Positions 1 to 11,928 of a stretch of 64,000 nucleotides of DNA are shown in pieces (positions within the stretch are counted from its first letter, which is position 1; the number at the start of each line of letters is the position of its first letter). Origin of the DNA: Lantana camara (taxonomy: Eukaryota; Streptophyta; Magnoliopsida; Lamiales; Verbenaceae); contig CM074865.1 in the NCBI GenBank assembly GCA_037501455.1, positions 11,106,501 to 11,170,500 on the forward strand. The letters are read 5' to 3'. Below the pieces are notes generated by a model. That model had not been told where the DNA came from and searched no databases. It saw only the letters and a list, made by a program, of their open reading frames with translations. Made by a program: the position numbers and the translations under genes.

Positions 1-3000
1 ATTCCTTGTTTAGATCGCATCACCTCTATCCCCAAGAAGTACTTCAAGCACCCTAGATCCTTCATTTCGAACTCCTTAGACAGGTTTTTCTTTAGTTGTT
101 TTATTTCTTCCTCATCGCTCCCGGTGATGATCATGTCATCCACATAGATGATCAAAAATGTTATCATGCTTCACCGGGTCTTTAAGAACAGGGTGTGATC
201 TGAGTTGCTTTGCATGTACCCGTACTTCTTCATGGCTACTATAAATCTCCCGAACCATGCACGAGGGGATTGCTTGAGCCCATACAACGCTTTCTTTAGT
301 CTGCACGCCTCATTTGTCCCAAAATTCTGAGAAAAATCCGGAGGGGTCTCCATATATACCTCGTCTGTCAGTTCTCCATGCAGGAAGGCATTTTTTATGT
401 CGAACTGATGTAGTGGTCAGTCTCGGTTTGCTGCTACTGAGAGAAGAACTCGCACTGTATCAATCTTTACCACAGGCGAGAATGTCTCAGAGTAGTCAAT
501 CCCATATATCTGGGTGTATCCCTTTGCCACGAGACGTGCTTTGTATCTTTCCACCGTTCCATCTGCCTTATATTTGATGGTGAACACCCACTTGCACCCC
601 ACTGGTCTCGTGCCTAGGGGTAGTTCACACTTCTCCCACGTTTTATTCTTTTCCAGTGCATCCATTTCAACGAACATGGCCATTCTCCATTCCTCTATTT
701 TCATGGCTTCTTGTGCTGTACTCGGGATCTGTTCTTTGTAAAGATAATTCAGAAAAGCTTTAGCCATGTCAGACATGTTTCCCTTCACCATATTACACAC
801 AGGATATCGAGAAGTTCGTGATATCCGTTCGGGTGAATATCGATGTGGGGAACTCCCCTGGTACTTCTCTGTGGCAGAGTATACCTGTGACCTTCTACAC
901 TATCTGAGACAGGGTTAATTGTATCTGGAACAAGATCACTATCAGAAATTGAAGGAGAAGGGATCGAATCTGTTACCTCAGCTTGGACTTCATGCGGAGG
1001 AGAATGATTGGTGGTGGTACTGAGCTGGATGTTTTCAGGGACGGACGGAGAAAGAGGACCAGAATCAATGGGAAGACCAGAGTCTAAAACAAAATCATTG
1101 AGAAGACCAGAATCTGAGTCAACTGAGTCATTGAGTCAACATAGAGAGTCACCTAAGTACTCCCCCTGAGAGCTATGTTGGGTCTGAAAGTAGTATTCTG
1201 ATTCCAAGAACTCACAATCCACAGTAACATGAAGCCGTCGAGTGATGGGTTTATAACACCGGTACCCCTTCTGATGAGGTGCATAGCCAACAAACACCCA
1301 TTTGATTGCACAGGTTTCTAGTTTGGTTCGTTCAGCTTTGGGAATGTGTACGAAGACTGAACATCCAAAGATTCTTGGTGGCGTGGTAAGGGATGGGGGT
1401 ATATCAGCTTGTGTTTGGAAGACTATCAGCGGTGTTTGGTGGGATAGGATTTTGGTGGGTAATCTGTTGGTGAGGTAGGTTGTTGTTGCTACTGCTTCGG
1501 GCCAAAAATGGTGGGGAACTTGTGACTCTGTCAAGAGGGCTCGAGTCATTTAGAGCAGGGTTCTATTTTTCCGCTCAGCAACCCCATTCTGTTGAGGTGT
1601 GTTTGGGCAAGTGGTTTGGTGGATAATACCCTGATTGGTTGTAAAGTCTCTCATTTTTTAGTTCACATACTCATGGTTATTGTCGAACCTGAATACTTTG
1701 ATCTTCCAATTAAATTGGGTTTGAACCATAGAAAAGAATGCCATAAATGTCTTACACACCTCTGATTTGTGCTGAAGAAAGTATATCCACGTCATACGAG
1801 AAAAGTCATCAATAAACAATACAAAATAGTGAAACCGATTCTGATTAGTAACCGGGGCAGGTCCCCAAACGTCTGAATGTACTAAAGAAAAAACAGATTC
1901 AACCCGAGTGTTTGTGGGTTTAAAAGAGATTCTATGACTTTTTGCAATTGAACAAGTCTGACATGACAAACTAAAATTTGAATTATTCTGAAACAGTGAA
2001 GGAAATAACAATCTCAGATACCCAACAAAGGGATGTCCGAGGCGCCGGTGCCAAAGCCAAACTTGTGTATCTGCAGTACCCTTTGACAGAAGACTTCGAG
2101 AGGGTTGTTCCAATTCATCCACATAATATAGTCCGTCCCGCTCAGTACCACACCCAATTATCACCTTCGTATGAATGTCCTGTATCAAGCAGAAGCGAGG
2201 GTATATTAGAACCACACAATTCAATTCAATGGTCATATAACTGAGAGATAGCAATTTGTATGACAGAGACGGAACATAAAGACAATTTCTCAGTTTCAAT
2301 CGAGGTGATATATGAACCGACCCTTCCCCCTTAACTTCCATCAGACCCCCATTAGCAGTTTGAATACTAGGAGTTCTCAAAGTGGACATTTCAAATATAT
2401 CAGACGGATCATATGTCATAGTATCTGTAGCTTCGCAGTCAAGAACCCATTTTGACAATTTATGTGGGGTATTGTGTGAAGCTTGTAAACTAGAGGGACC
2501 ACATTGCACTTTATCAAATATAGGGGGTTGATTCGTAAATAGGGATAAAGGGGAGCATTTATGAGCAAATAACCTAGGGTTTGAGTCATTTGACTCAAAC
2601 CCTTTACTTATGAGGCCAGATCCCTTTGCTGCTTCTCCAGAGACGGCTACGATGTTCGCTCTTCTCTCCGCCGTTCCCGTTGCCTGACCGAACGCTGCCG
2701 CACCGGCGTCTCGTGATTTGATGAGGCCTGCGGTGGTGTCTTCTCCCATTTTCTCGGTTGCCCAGCCACGATTCGGAGTGTTCACAGCGGCGTTCACACG
2801 CCACGGCCCACTACCGGCCGTTGTGCGGGATTTCTCCTTCCTTATTGCCTTCCCACCAGTCAGGATATCCGATGAGTTCAAAGCATCCCTCCTTCGTATG
2901 TCTGGGTTTTCCACAGTAGGAACATTCCAGTTCTGATTTATCTTCTTGTGGTGGGTTTCGCCGATTGTTGCTCTCGATGCGTGATTTCCCTCAGTTTTCC

Positions 3001-3213
3001 GGCCACCTTTACCACTTCTCACCACCAAGCCTGTTTCAATGCCCGATGATGAAAGATCTCCGTCGCCATTGGTCGCCGTCCCTAAGATTTGGAGACGGAC
3101 AACCTCCCTCCGGATTGTGGCATATGCGGTTTCGACTGAGGGCTTTGTTTCAAGTTTCAGCAAGTCCCGCCTAAGTAGATCGTACTTGTCATCAATTCCG
3201 ATGAGAAATTGAT
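1..3213 (-). mobile_element. Decayed Ty1/Copia retrotransposon fragment
   Basis: Reading the minus strand from 3213 downward gives Copia polyprotein domains in order: a gag tail (KYDLLRRDLLKLETKPSVE, about 3200-3130), protease, GAG-pre-integrase, integrase and reverse transcriptase. The longest open piece is 3163-1658. The protease site reads WVLDCEATDT where WVLDSGATDT is usual, so the catalytic DSG motif is damaged. The integrase zinc finger (LWHRRLGH and CQTC) and first acidic residues (HSDVWGP, FIDDFSR) are visible near 2060-1780, then a stop, then AERKNRTLL and RALLTESQ (1580-1500). Reverse transcriptase follows at 800-417 ([21 protein letters not shown]) and 353-171 (ALYGLKQSPRAW), with VDDMIITGSDEE near 150 in another frame. 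RNase H and the 3' LTR would lie left of the window. Stops and frameshifts make it non-autonomous. Confidence 0.92.
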
Positions 3214-4813
3214 AGTATCTAATCCTATCACGTATGAGAAAGCTATAAAAGATATGGACGCTGACCGTTGGATTAGAGCCATGGAATCTTAATTAGATTC
3301 AATGTATTCCAATAAAGTCTGGGAACTTGTAGAGGCGCCCGAAGGCATTAAACCTATTGGATGCAAATGGGTCTACAAGAGAAAAAGGGGAGTGGAAGGA
3401 TAGGTTGAGACCTTTAAAGCAAGGCTTGTGGCAAAGGGTTATACCCAAAAGGAAGGTATCGATTATGATGAAACCTTCTCGCCTGTAGCAATGCTTAAGT
3501 CCATAAGAATTCTCCTATCCATTGCTGCTCATTATGATTATGAGATTTGGCAAATGGATGTAAAGACTGCCTTCTTGAACGGGCACCTTTAAGAAGAAAT
3601 ATACATGGCTCAACCTGAAGGCTTTATAGCTAGAAATTAGGAGCATATTGTATGCAAGTTTAATAGATCTATTTATGGTCTTAAACAAGCGTCTAAATTA
3701 TGGAACATCAGATTTAATGAGGCAATTAAATCCTTTGGATTTATACAATTTCCTGATGAATCATGTGTGTAAAAAACACATCATCATAGTGTTGTGACAT
3801 TTTTAGTTCTATTACGTGGATGATATTCTGCTCATTGGGAATGATACAAGAATATTGTCAGCAGTCAAGACTTGGTTGTCAAACCAGTTTAACATGAAAG
3901 AGCTAGGTGAAGCCAGTTATATTCTAGGGATCAGACTTAGTCGTGATCGTAAGAACAAAATGATTAGTTTATCACAAGCAGCATATATAGTTAAGATGCT
4001 AGCAAGATATAATATGGTGAATTCTAAGAAAGGTTCATTACCTTTTAGACATGGAGTTCATCTGTCTCGGGATCAGTGTCCCAAGACCCCTGAAGAGATA
4101 GAAGAGATAAAAGATGTTTTGTACGCTTCGGCAGTCAAAAGCCTCATGTATGCCATGTTATGTACTAGGCCAGATATATGTTATGTTGTAGGTCTAGTTA
4201 GCAGATATTAGTCAAACCCTAGACCCCAACATTGGATAGTTGTAAAGCATATATTGAAGTACTTGAGAAGGACTCGGGATTATATGTTTGTCTATCACAG
4301 TGATGAGCTCGTTCCTATAGGGTACACAGATTTGGATTCTCAATCTGATTTGGATTCTAAGCGTTCGGTGTCTGGATACGTGTTTACTCTAGGAAGAGCA
4401 ACTGTTAGTTGGAGGAGTATTAAGCAAACTTGCATTGCTAACTCCACCATGGAAGTCGAATACGTGGCAGCTTCAGAAGCAGCCAAAGAAGAGTATTGGT
4501 TTCGGAATTTCCTAATGAATCTAGAAGTCGTCAAAGACGGACCTACGTCAATCACATTATACTGTAACAATGCTGGAGCGATGGCTAACTCCAAGGAACC
4601 TTGAAGTCATAAACGTGTAAAGCACATCGAGAAGAAGTTTCACATTATAAGAGATTATGTGGAACGTGAAGAATTGACAGTAGTGAAAACTGGCTCAGTA
4701 AACAATTTGGCAGATCCCTTCACCAAGACTTTGGCGTAAAAGAGTTTTGACACTCATATAGAAGACATGGGCCTTAGATGTATAGCCAATTGGATTTAGG
4801 GTAAGTGGGAGAT

Positions 4814-6900
4814 TGTGGGATTAATGCCCTGAAAATCTAATTTTATTGTAAATATTTTGGATTAATAAAACTAAAATTATAGTAAGTTATGAGTATTTTA
4901 CGAATTTAATAATAAATGACGTGTGATGGTATTTTTATATGAAATGTGTTTCATAAGAAAAGACTTAAACACCAAAAATCACGTGTCATTAAAGTTCTAG
5001 TCGGTATGAAAAGAAAATGTTCTTATCAAGGCTATAATGTGTTATATAAGATGATTAGTCTTTTTTCATAGGGAAATGGAGTTTCTGATTATAACATAAG
5101 ATGATTTTCAATGAGATTGGAAACATCGAAGTGGACCACTGAGATTTTTCATGTTATATAGCTATCTAAAATGAAGAAAAATCTTGGGAAGCATTGAACT
5201 CTTAATCCTGGCAGTGTTTCTACTTTAGGCATGTAGTGTTAATCACTGTGATGTACTCAGAAGTGAAGTCTCGGTAACGGGTGGCCAAAATACTTTGTAC
5301 GTTCGGTGATTGCATAAAATGTGCTAATGAGAAATATTGATCGAGTAATATGTAGCCTTGCGGGAAGGTTAAAAGATATCCTTGAAATAGATTTGTTGAA
5401 AGTTCGAATTAAAATTTTGGCCAAAGTACTTCATATGTGCGTCACCGAAGTTGTATATTGAATGCATTTCACATATAGGCAATTTGAACTTAAGGCGAAT
5501 CAAGAAATTTCAGATTGGAAGTGAAAAATAAATTATAGTAGTATTGATTTATTTTTCATGGATATCTATAGGGAGGAGTAAAATGCAAAGATATTCTAGA
5601 TCGAGAAGTTCGTGAATAATTTAATTAATTTTAGAGTGCAACAATATTTATTTAGTGGAATAAAATTTTTTAAACGGTAATCAATTATTGTCATGAGATA
5701 ATAATAGATTGAGTCGTTTGGAGCTAAAATTAATTAGTCCTGCAGGTCCCCCTGTAAGCCCCAACGAAGATCAAACAGAAAATATTAAAAGGAGAGAGAG
5801 AAATAAATTTTCAAAAAGTTTGAAAATAGCCAAAGGATTTATTTTGATGAAATAAATTAAATTCCAAAGAGTTGGAAATATTCGAAATTTCATTTTCGAG
5901 AAAATAAAATTTTCCCAAAAAAAAAAAGATTTTTTGAGGTCTCTCGCCAAGTGGCACTGACCGAGCGCCTCGTAGCTCAACAAGTGGACGGCATAGATCG
6001 CTCCGTATCAACACACGCGGATGGTCCAGATTGGATCTAGGCTAGGCTGGTCAACAGGTCAATCAACAAGGTTAACAAGTCGAAAACGGATAGGGTCAGA
6101 TGATCGGATCCCGTTCGGACCGGACCCGGACACGTGGCATTATCTGATGGTGTGATGCGTGGGATGCACATGCCAGCCACACAGTCGCCATGTGGTGTGG
6201 GATGCGTGGCATTATCTCGATTGGCGTGTGGTTGGCGGTGGTTGACTCGTCTGGCATGACCCTCCATGTGGCGTTCTCAGATTCGTCGTCCGGGCATGGG
6301 ACGCAAGTCTGAGATGCAGAAAAGACATTTTTGACCTTGAAATCTTGCCTTGCACACCAAAAAATGAAAAAGATACGGACGTCCCAATTTTCACCCTATA
6401 AATAGGGGCCTGGTTTGTTTAATTTCATTCATCAATTTTTGTTGTTCAATTTCAGTAATTTTAGAGCTCTCCCGAGACTTTCTTTCTCTCTCTATAAATA
6501 TTTAATCAATCCTTAATTAACGATTAATTAATATTTAATTAGGTGGTTATATAATTACTATATAATCCATTTAATTAATACAAAATAGGGATTTTCTAGT
6601 TTTAGAAAAAAAGTTTTTTCTAGAAAATATTTTCTCGAGTATTTAGTGAAATACTGCCGGAGCCCGCACTGTAAAGTCTTAAACCGGGGATATTGCGAGG
6701 AAGCTCTACCCGTTTCATGAGAAATAAATGATGTGCTGGGAAAGTGCCGTTGATAGCCATATTTTGCAGTACAGTAATACCGTTATGCTGCCAAAATTAT
6801 TATTTACATATTACTTATATATGCTCTGTGATTTAAAATTATGTTATCAATGCACGTATATATTAGAGTTGTTCTGGCCAAATTGTTCCGCTGCTTATTA
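4814..6900 (+). repeat. 3' LTR of the plus-strand Copia element
   Basis: The LTR starts with TG directly after the polypurine tract. It contains a promoter-like TATAAATA at 6397-6404 followed by a pyrimidine-rich leader (TTTCTTTCTCTCTC near 6480). The 3' boundary was not located: a motif GTTCCGCTGC near 6886, similar to the end of the other Copia-like LTR in this window, suggests it stops or is truncated around 6900-6960. No matching 5' LTR is present, so divergence dating is impossible. Confidence 0.65.
6397..6404 (+). promoter_or_regulatory. TATA box of the Copia LTR
   Basis: TATAAATA sits inside the LTR about 1.6 kb from its start, with a T/C-rich transcript leader 70-90 bases downstream, as in a retrotransposon U3/R boundary. 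Confidence 0.5.
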
Positions 6901-6964
6901 AAATATTTTAGAAATATTTTGATAACGAGGTTATAGAGAAAATTTTGAAATATTGCCCTATACC

Positions 6965-7617
6965 GTCACTCTATTTCAGGCCCACCACCCAGCAACAGAG
7001 AGGTTGAGAGAGAGAGTCGTAGTATGGTTGGATCTCATCTCCGGCAATGATGGTGGTTGAATGGTAGGGCGTCGGTGAATGATGGAGGCGAACGGCTGAA
7101 CCGGTGGCTGCCGAGAGTGAATCAAAGAGAGAGAGAGAGAAAGAGAGGTTTAGAGAGTGACTTGTGGTTGGTGGCCAGTAGTGGTGGCTTGTCACCGGAA
7201 AAGACGTCCGGCTGCAGTGAATCGGCATGGAGGAGAAGATGGTTGGGCAGCAACTGATTCTGGGAGAGAAAGGAGGGGAAAGACAAAAATGAAGAAGGGG
7301 CTAGGGTTAAGGGATGATAAAGGCTCCAATTTCCAAAAATTACAATTGAGTCCCCCGAGACTAAGGAAATATTCAATTAAGTCCATAACCCCTCATAATT
7401 AAAGATTAACCCACATAATTTAAATTAGAGGTCAAATAGATACAAAACACATATTTCAATTAAGTACTTATATTTTCATAAGATTGCAATTAAGGACAAT
7501 TAGATAATTATAACATGGAATAGCAATTTATTCACGTAATTAAATAAATTAAATACACAATTAGCAATTAAAACATAAATAACACATAACACTTTGACCT
7601 GTCCTCACTCTTGACGT
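6965..7617 (-). repeat. Remnant of an old minus-strand LTR, split by a younger LTR
   Basis: On the minus strand this reads like part of a long Gypsy/chromovirus-type LTR: CT-rich leader sequence (around 7120-7140), then stretches such as GTGGGTTAATCTTTAATTA. It continues across the solo LTR at 10212-10251, whose minus strand starts TGTGATGCCCCGTGTTTTCG. That start resembles the first bases of the solo LTR itself (TGTGACGCCCGTGTTCTCG). I infer that a related LTR was here first and was then interrupted. Its other end is lost at the junction with the Copia LTR near 6960. Confidence 0.5.
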
Positions 7618-10211
7618 TGTGACGCCCGTGTTCTCGACTTCCAGGTACGTGCACCACGCGTGTGGTTTTTCGAGAGTTAGGATTATTTATTTAATTATGC
7701 AGTATATGATCTATGTGTTTATTCGTTATAATTTGAAATTATGTGACTTAATTGAATCATGCATACATTCATGGACTAAATTGCAATTAATGAAATGACT
7801 TAGATGAAATTATGGATAAAATATAAACATGATTATAACATCAACCTTAACCTAAGGGCCTAATTGTAATTAATATTACATACACCTAAATATCTTATAT
7901 TTTATAACTTATAATTTATACCATATATACATTCATACATTATAATCATATACACATTTGCATTCAAACATACAAACACACATACCTAGGCTTGGAAGAG
8001 GAAGAGCACCACCACCACCACCACCACCACCCCCCACCCCTCCCCAAGCTGTCGTCGCCTCTGTGTGCCACCGGCCACCACTACCTTTCACCTCACTTCT
8101 CTTCTTCTTCATTTCTTTGCTTCAAGGTGCGTGTGTATATATATATATATGTATATATATGTGGGTTTTGTGTGAAATGTGATGAATTTGTTAGGGCTTT
8201 TAATCTTGGAGTTAATGGACTTATTGCTAGACATATTCATGCTTATATACTTGAATCTCTTCGAATTTAATGCAAGATATGATGAGTTGTTGTGTATTGA
8301 ATGCATATGTATTAAATGAGGGTTTTATATGATGAAATGTGATGATCCAAGTATGCTACAAGGTGCTAATTGTTGCCTAATTGAAGTATGATATATATAT
8401 ATATATATGAGACATGTTTTAGTTGATTTATGATTTGTTGCTTGGTTGTTGTTGTTGCTTTGTTACCTGAACGTACTGCTGCTACTGATGCCCTGTTTTT
8501 CGACAGGGGATCCTAGCCGAGATGCCTCCTAGTTCAAAAATGATATCTTAGTCGGGATCACCTAACAGAAGGTATGGCTGGGCATGGATCCCGGCCGGGA
8601 CGATTTTAATCCCGATTGGGATTGATGATTAGCCACTTTCGGAACATGCATCTTGGCCGGGATGCTTTTCAATTCAAAACATGTCCCGGCCTGGATTGCA
8701 TGTCAGTCAGGTCTCGGGACGGCCTGTCCCAGCCGGGATTAATTTTTGTCCCAGTCGGGATGCTCATGCAGTTTTGGCTACTGGAGGGTTGTCCCGGCCG
8801 GGATTCAATTTCAACTAAAGACAGTCCCGGCCGGGACTGACCCGTGGGAGCTAAACTTATGTTATTTTAATTCTTTTCGTTATATTACTCATTTACGTGG
8901 TCTGTGGGACATTAATTATGCACATGAACATTTTTATAAATTAATATCATTAAAAGCTAAGGTCATATAATCTCATGAGCATGTCGTTCATCAATTATTT
9001 GGTTCATAAGTTGAGTCTTACATCTAGTCATTCTTTTTCTTGTACAGAGGTCGAACCAGGGTTCGGAGAGCAAGCTCCTTAGCTTTATCTTTTCTCTTTC
9101 TACAAGGTGAGGTTTTCTTTATATATTTAAAAGCCCGTAATATCCAATGTGTTGATTTCGGCCAACACCTTACTACATATATCTATAGTTTTCGAAAATG
9201 AAAATGTTTTCATAAAGAAACTTTTTCTTAAATAAAATGATTTCATGATCAACCGTTTTGGCGAGAAAAATACACGCACATGAATAGGGCCCGGGGAAAC
9301 GTGGGATTGGAAACCGGTACGGCATCGGACCGTCGGGCGTGCCTCTACACATAGTACCCTCTAAGAATTTCTAGCGCGAACGAGGAGACCGTGAGGCGGG
9401 TTATTCTTCAACCGGTGGTTCATAAACCATCGAAGGAGCAGGTAGGAGTTATGAGCCCCAGTCTCGACATGTTCATGAGATGGCTCGAGCCTTTGCAAAC
9501 TCGACTATCGAACCGTGGGGAAAAGGATGGACAATGAATGACATGAATGTGAATGCAATGACTTGCATGATTGCCAATCACATGAAATGAAATCAATTAC
9601 ACTATGGGAGTTTGGTTAGAGAATTACCCACTCACCGGGTCACGAATAGCCTAATGCTTTAATATACTTAAATTGATACTTATAGTTCGAGTATTGACCT
9701 CTTTCTAAAATTGTCCACTTAGATCATTGCCAAAACTATACTCGGGATTATGGGTTGCATGTTATGTGATTTATATATATAAACCCCTCACTCAGTCTTC
9801 ACAGACTGACCCCTCCTCACTTTCAGTTCTTGCAGGTTCATGCTAGGCGGGGAATTAGAGTCGGTCGTGTCTTTAATTTGTAGCCTAACATGTTCATCCC
9901 TATGTATGGAGACTTGTACATTTTTGCGGTTGTATATGGTTTTACTTTTGGATATTGTTGATATTTGGGCCGTGGTGGCCAACTTGGATTATATAATTGC
10001 TAGCTACCCCCTTTATATGATGTTGCTTCCGCTTAATGCATGTTGCATCGAATTCATTGTGGTGATTGGTTTAAGGGTTAGCCCCGCTTAGCTAGGATTC
10101 TTTTATTGTCACTCGTTCGTCATGTGTTTGATTCAAGTATGGATCTTCATTTCATATGTGGATTGGATGCTTGGTGCGGGGGATGTGGCGCCTATCGATG
10201 CGGGTGCTACA
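7618..10211 (+). mobile_element. Solo LTR, probably Gypsy chromovirus-type, with 5-bp TSD
   Basis: A 2594-bp unit starts TGTGACGCCC and ends GGGTGCTACA. It is flanked on both sides by the identical pentamer GACGT (7613-7617 and 10212-10216). There is no internal coding region and no second LTR, so this is the product of LTR-LTR recombination (solo LTR). The length and TGTGACGCCC start fit long LTRs of Tekay/Del-type Gypsy elements; that family name is inference. Inside are a (CAC)n tract near 8008-8030, TA microsatellites near 8140 and 8390, and a set of GC-rich palindromic repeats at about 8503-8840. No host gene is visible in it. Confidence 0.82.
8503..8840. repeat. Array of TCCCGGCCGGGA palindromes inside the solo LTR
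   Basis: About nine to ten variants of the palindrome TCCCGGCCGGGA occur at intervals of roughly 30-45 bases, for example near 8590, 8651, 8684, 8730, 8750, 8791 and 8824, with degenerate forms upstream (CCTAGCCGAGAT near 8512, AGTCGGGATC near 8551). The array is strikingly GC-rich within AT-rich surroundings. It may be a protein-binding or replicating structural repeat of the LTR U3 region; function is unknown. Confidence 0.65.
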
Positions 10212-10251
10212 GACGTCATCCTTAATTAATCCGAAAACACGGGGCATCACA

Positions 10252-11375
10252 TGAAATGTGTGTGAATGATCAATTTGGGGTAACATATAATTGAAACGTG
10301 GATCCAATATTTAATAACATCACATTTATTTATATAGTTTCTACTTTGAAGGAAAAATTGTACCTAGCACCCGTCAAAATTATGCGAAATTATAAACGAG
10401 TTCTCGTTTTTTTTTTTTTTTTTAAACAAAAAACTCATGACTTTTTGTTTTCATGTGGAGTTGATGAAAGTTACACAAAGACACAAAACCATGAAATTTA
10501 TTCCCCTTGCCTCAGTGATTTTGTTATATCTCAAAGCACCCTTAGTGATTGTTTTATAAATAGTCACTTCCAAGGATCTGATATAATGAAATTAATTCCT
10601 TAATACTTCAAGGTTTTTGGGGGTGGGGGTGGGGGTGTTATTGGCTTGTAAATTAATTTGATTTGGTCAAATTAATTGTGTATATTATAGTGACCAAATT
10701 TAAATATAAGTTTTCACAAAAAATTGCATAAATTTCGAATTTTAAACTAATTAAGACAAATTAACAATGTTACGCTCCGTATCTCAGAGTCCATCGTGCG
10801 GGATTCTACAAAATTTCCAAACTCATCAAATATAACTTAAGATTGAGCTCGGATCACTATTTCCCTTTGACTTATATCTAGTTCTCCACTAATAATAGAC
10901 GCTCACCATTCAAACACAAAACCGGAACATGTCACCACATTATGCGGCAAAAGGACGGTAACTCTTTGATTTAAACATCAACAAAGATATAGAAAATTAG
11001 TGGGTAATTCTAACTCGAGCTTGATTGAGTCAAATCGGTGTAATGAGGAGCGAATATTTTATACTTGTGTACGATTGATGAAAAATTTAGTAAGAGTGAC
11101 CAATCAAATGATAAATATTTTTAATTGGTTGAATTTGATCGAATCGAGTGTGTGATAAAAAATTTTGAAATTAGTACAGAGGCCAGCATTGATTAGTGCA
11201 GCACCGACCCATGGCACAAAACCATATATGTGGCAACATTTCATTGATTTCAAACAAACCTCAATCAAACTCCTATGTCCTAGTTTCCATCTCTAGACAT
11301 TACATAATTGCACCAATAATGTCTAACCTCCTACTACTAACCTATAACCAATCCTTAACTCAGTACAATTTCCTC
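10252..11375. other. Intergenic sequence upstream of the lipid transfer gene
   Basis: No gene is visible. The stretch from about 10320 onward (TTTCTACTTTGAAGGAAAAA and following) is paralogous to 21310 onward, upstream of the decayed lipid transfer copy. A G-rich run (GGGGGTGGGGGTGGGGGTG) lies at about 10618. Positions about 11011-11160 belong to a dispersed AT-rich inverted-repeat family also seen near 14185, 25265 and 29350. Confidence 0.5.
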
Positions 11376-11383
11376 TATATAAA
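11376..11383 (+). promoter_or_regulatory. TATA box of the lipid transfer protein gene
   Basis: TATATAAA lies 92 bases upstream of the start codon, and the same box at the same relative place occurs in the duplicated pseudogene (21680-21687). Confidence 0.6.
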
Positions 11384-11474
11384 CACCGCACAATATTTTC
11401 CACCTTTTTCCCCACACAAAACAAACCAGCAAAACAAAGTCTATATATATATAATCCAATCACTTAATCGATCA

Positions 11475-11928
11475 ATGGCAGGAATGATTACGGCGGTGTG
11501 CAGGGTTCTGTTTGCAGCGGCACAGATGGCGGCCATTGCACCTCCGACCAAGGCGGCCATGACATGCGGGCAGGTGACTTCCAACCTAGCTCCATGCCTT
11601 CCTTACTTGACCAACAAAGGTCCTTTGGGTGATTGCTGCAATGGAGTTAAGAAACTCTATGACGCTGCACAGACGACAAAAGATAGGCAAAGCATCTGCT
11701 GTTGCCTGAAATCATTGGCAGGCTCATACCTAAACGCAACAATCGGTAAGGCCGCGGGGCTCCCCAGCCAATGTGGCGTCAACTTTCCCTACGAGATCAG
11801 CCCTTCCACTGATTTCTCTAAGTACGTAAATGTTATTATTTTGATTTAATCTTTAATGTTGTAATTCTTTATTATGCATGAATTGAGAGAGTTTATAATT
11901 GATCTGATTAATTTGCAGGGTGCAGTGA
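11475..11928 (+). CDS. Non-specific lipid transfer protein, type 1, lacking the eighth cysteine
   Basis: Two exons, 11475-11821 and 11919-11928, joined by GT-AG, give a 118-residue secreted protein ending SKVQ. Residues 1-28 form a signal peptide ending PPTKAA. The mature part has the type-1 nsLTP spacing C-x9-C-x12-CC-x19-CxC-x22-C, then x13 and a phenylalanine where the eighth cysteine belongs (STDFSK instead of the usual STDCSK). The CxC motif reads CCC, which adds a cysteine not normally present. Family members bind acyl lipids in the apoplast and act in cuticle deposition or defence; with one canonical disulfide disrupted, this one may fold differently. The intron after the penultimate part of the C-terminus is the classic position for LTP1 genes. 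A TATA box precedes it, and a decayed paralog is at 21773. The reading frame is otherwise intact. Confidence 0.87.

Larger units (their letters stand above)
3214..6900 (+). mobile_element. Second Copia fragment, RT to 3' LTR
   Basis: The plus strand from about 3214 carries the second half of a different Copia element. Reverse transcriptase motifs include GCKWVYKRKRG (about 3360), [20 protein letters not shown] (3420-3480), [12 protein letters not shown] (about 3550), SIYGLKQAS (about 3670) and YVDDILLIGND (3813-3845). RNase H follows (KYLRRTRDYMFVYHSDEL, SKRSVSGYVFTLG, ADPFTKTL, 4254-4740). Several in-frame stops (for example near 3290, 3402, 3592, 4209) show decay. A purine-rich tract (GTAAGTGGGAGAT, 4801-4813) leads directly into an LTR beginning TGTGGGATTAATG at 4814. 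Gag, protease and integrase are missing because the element is cut off where it meets the minus-strand Copia fragment. Confidence 0.9.

Noticed and set aside
7992..8270. Open frame with a poly-His run
   Set aside because: It is a (CAC)n microsatellite inside the solo LTR, not a metal-binding protein.
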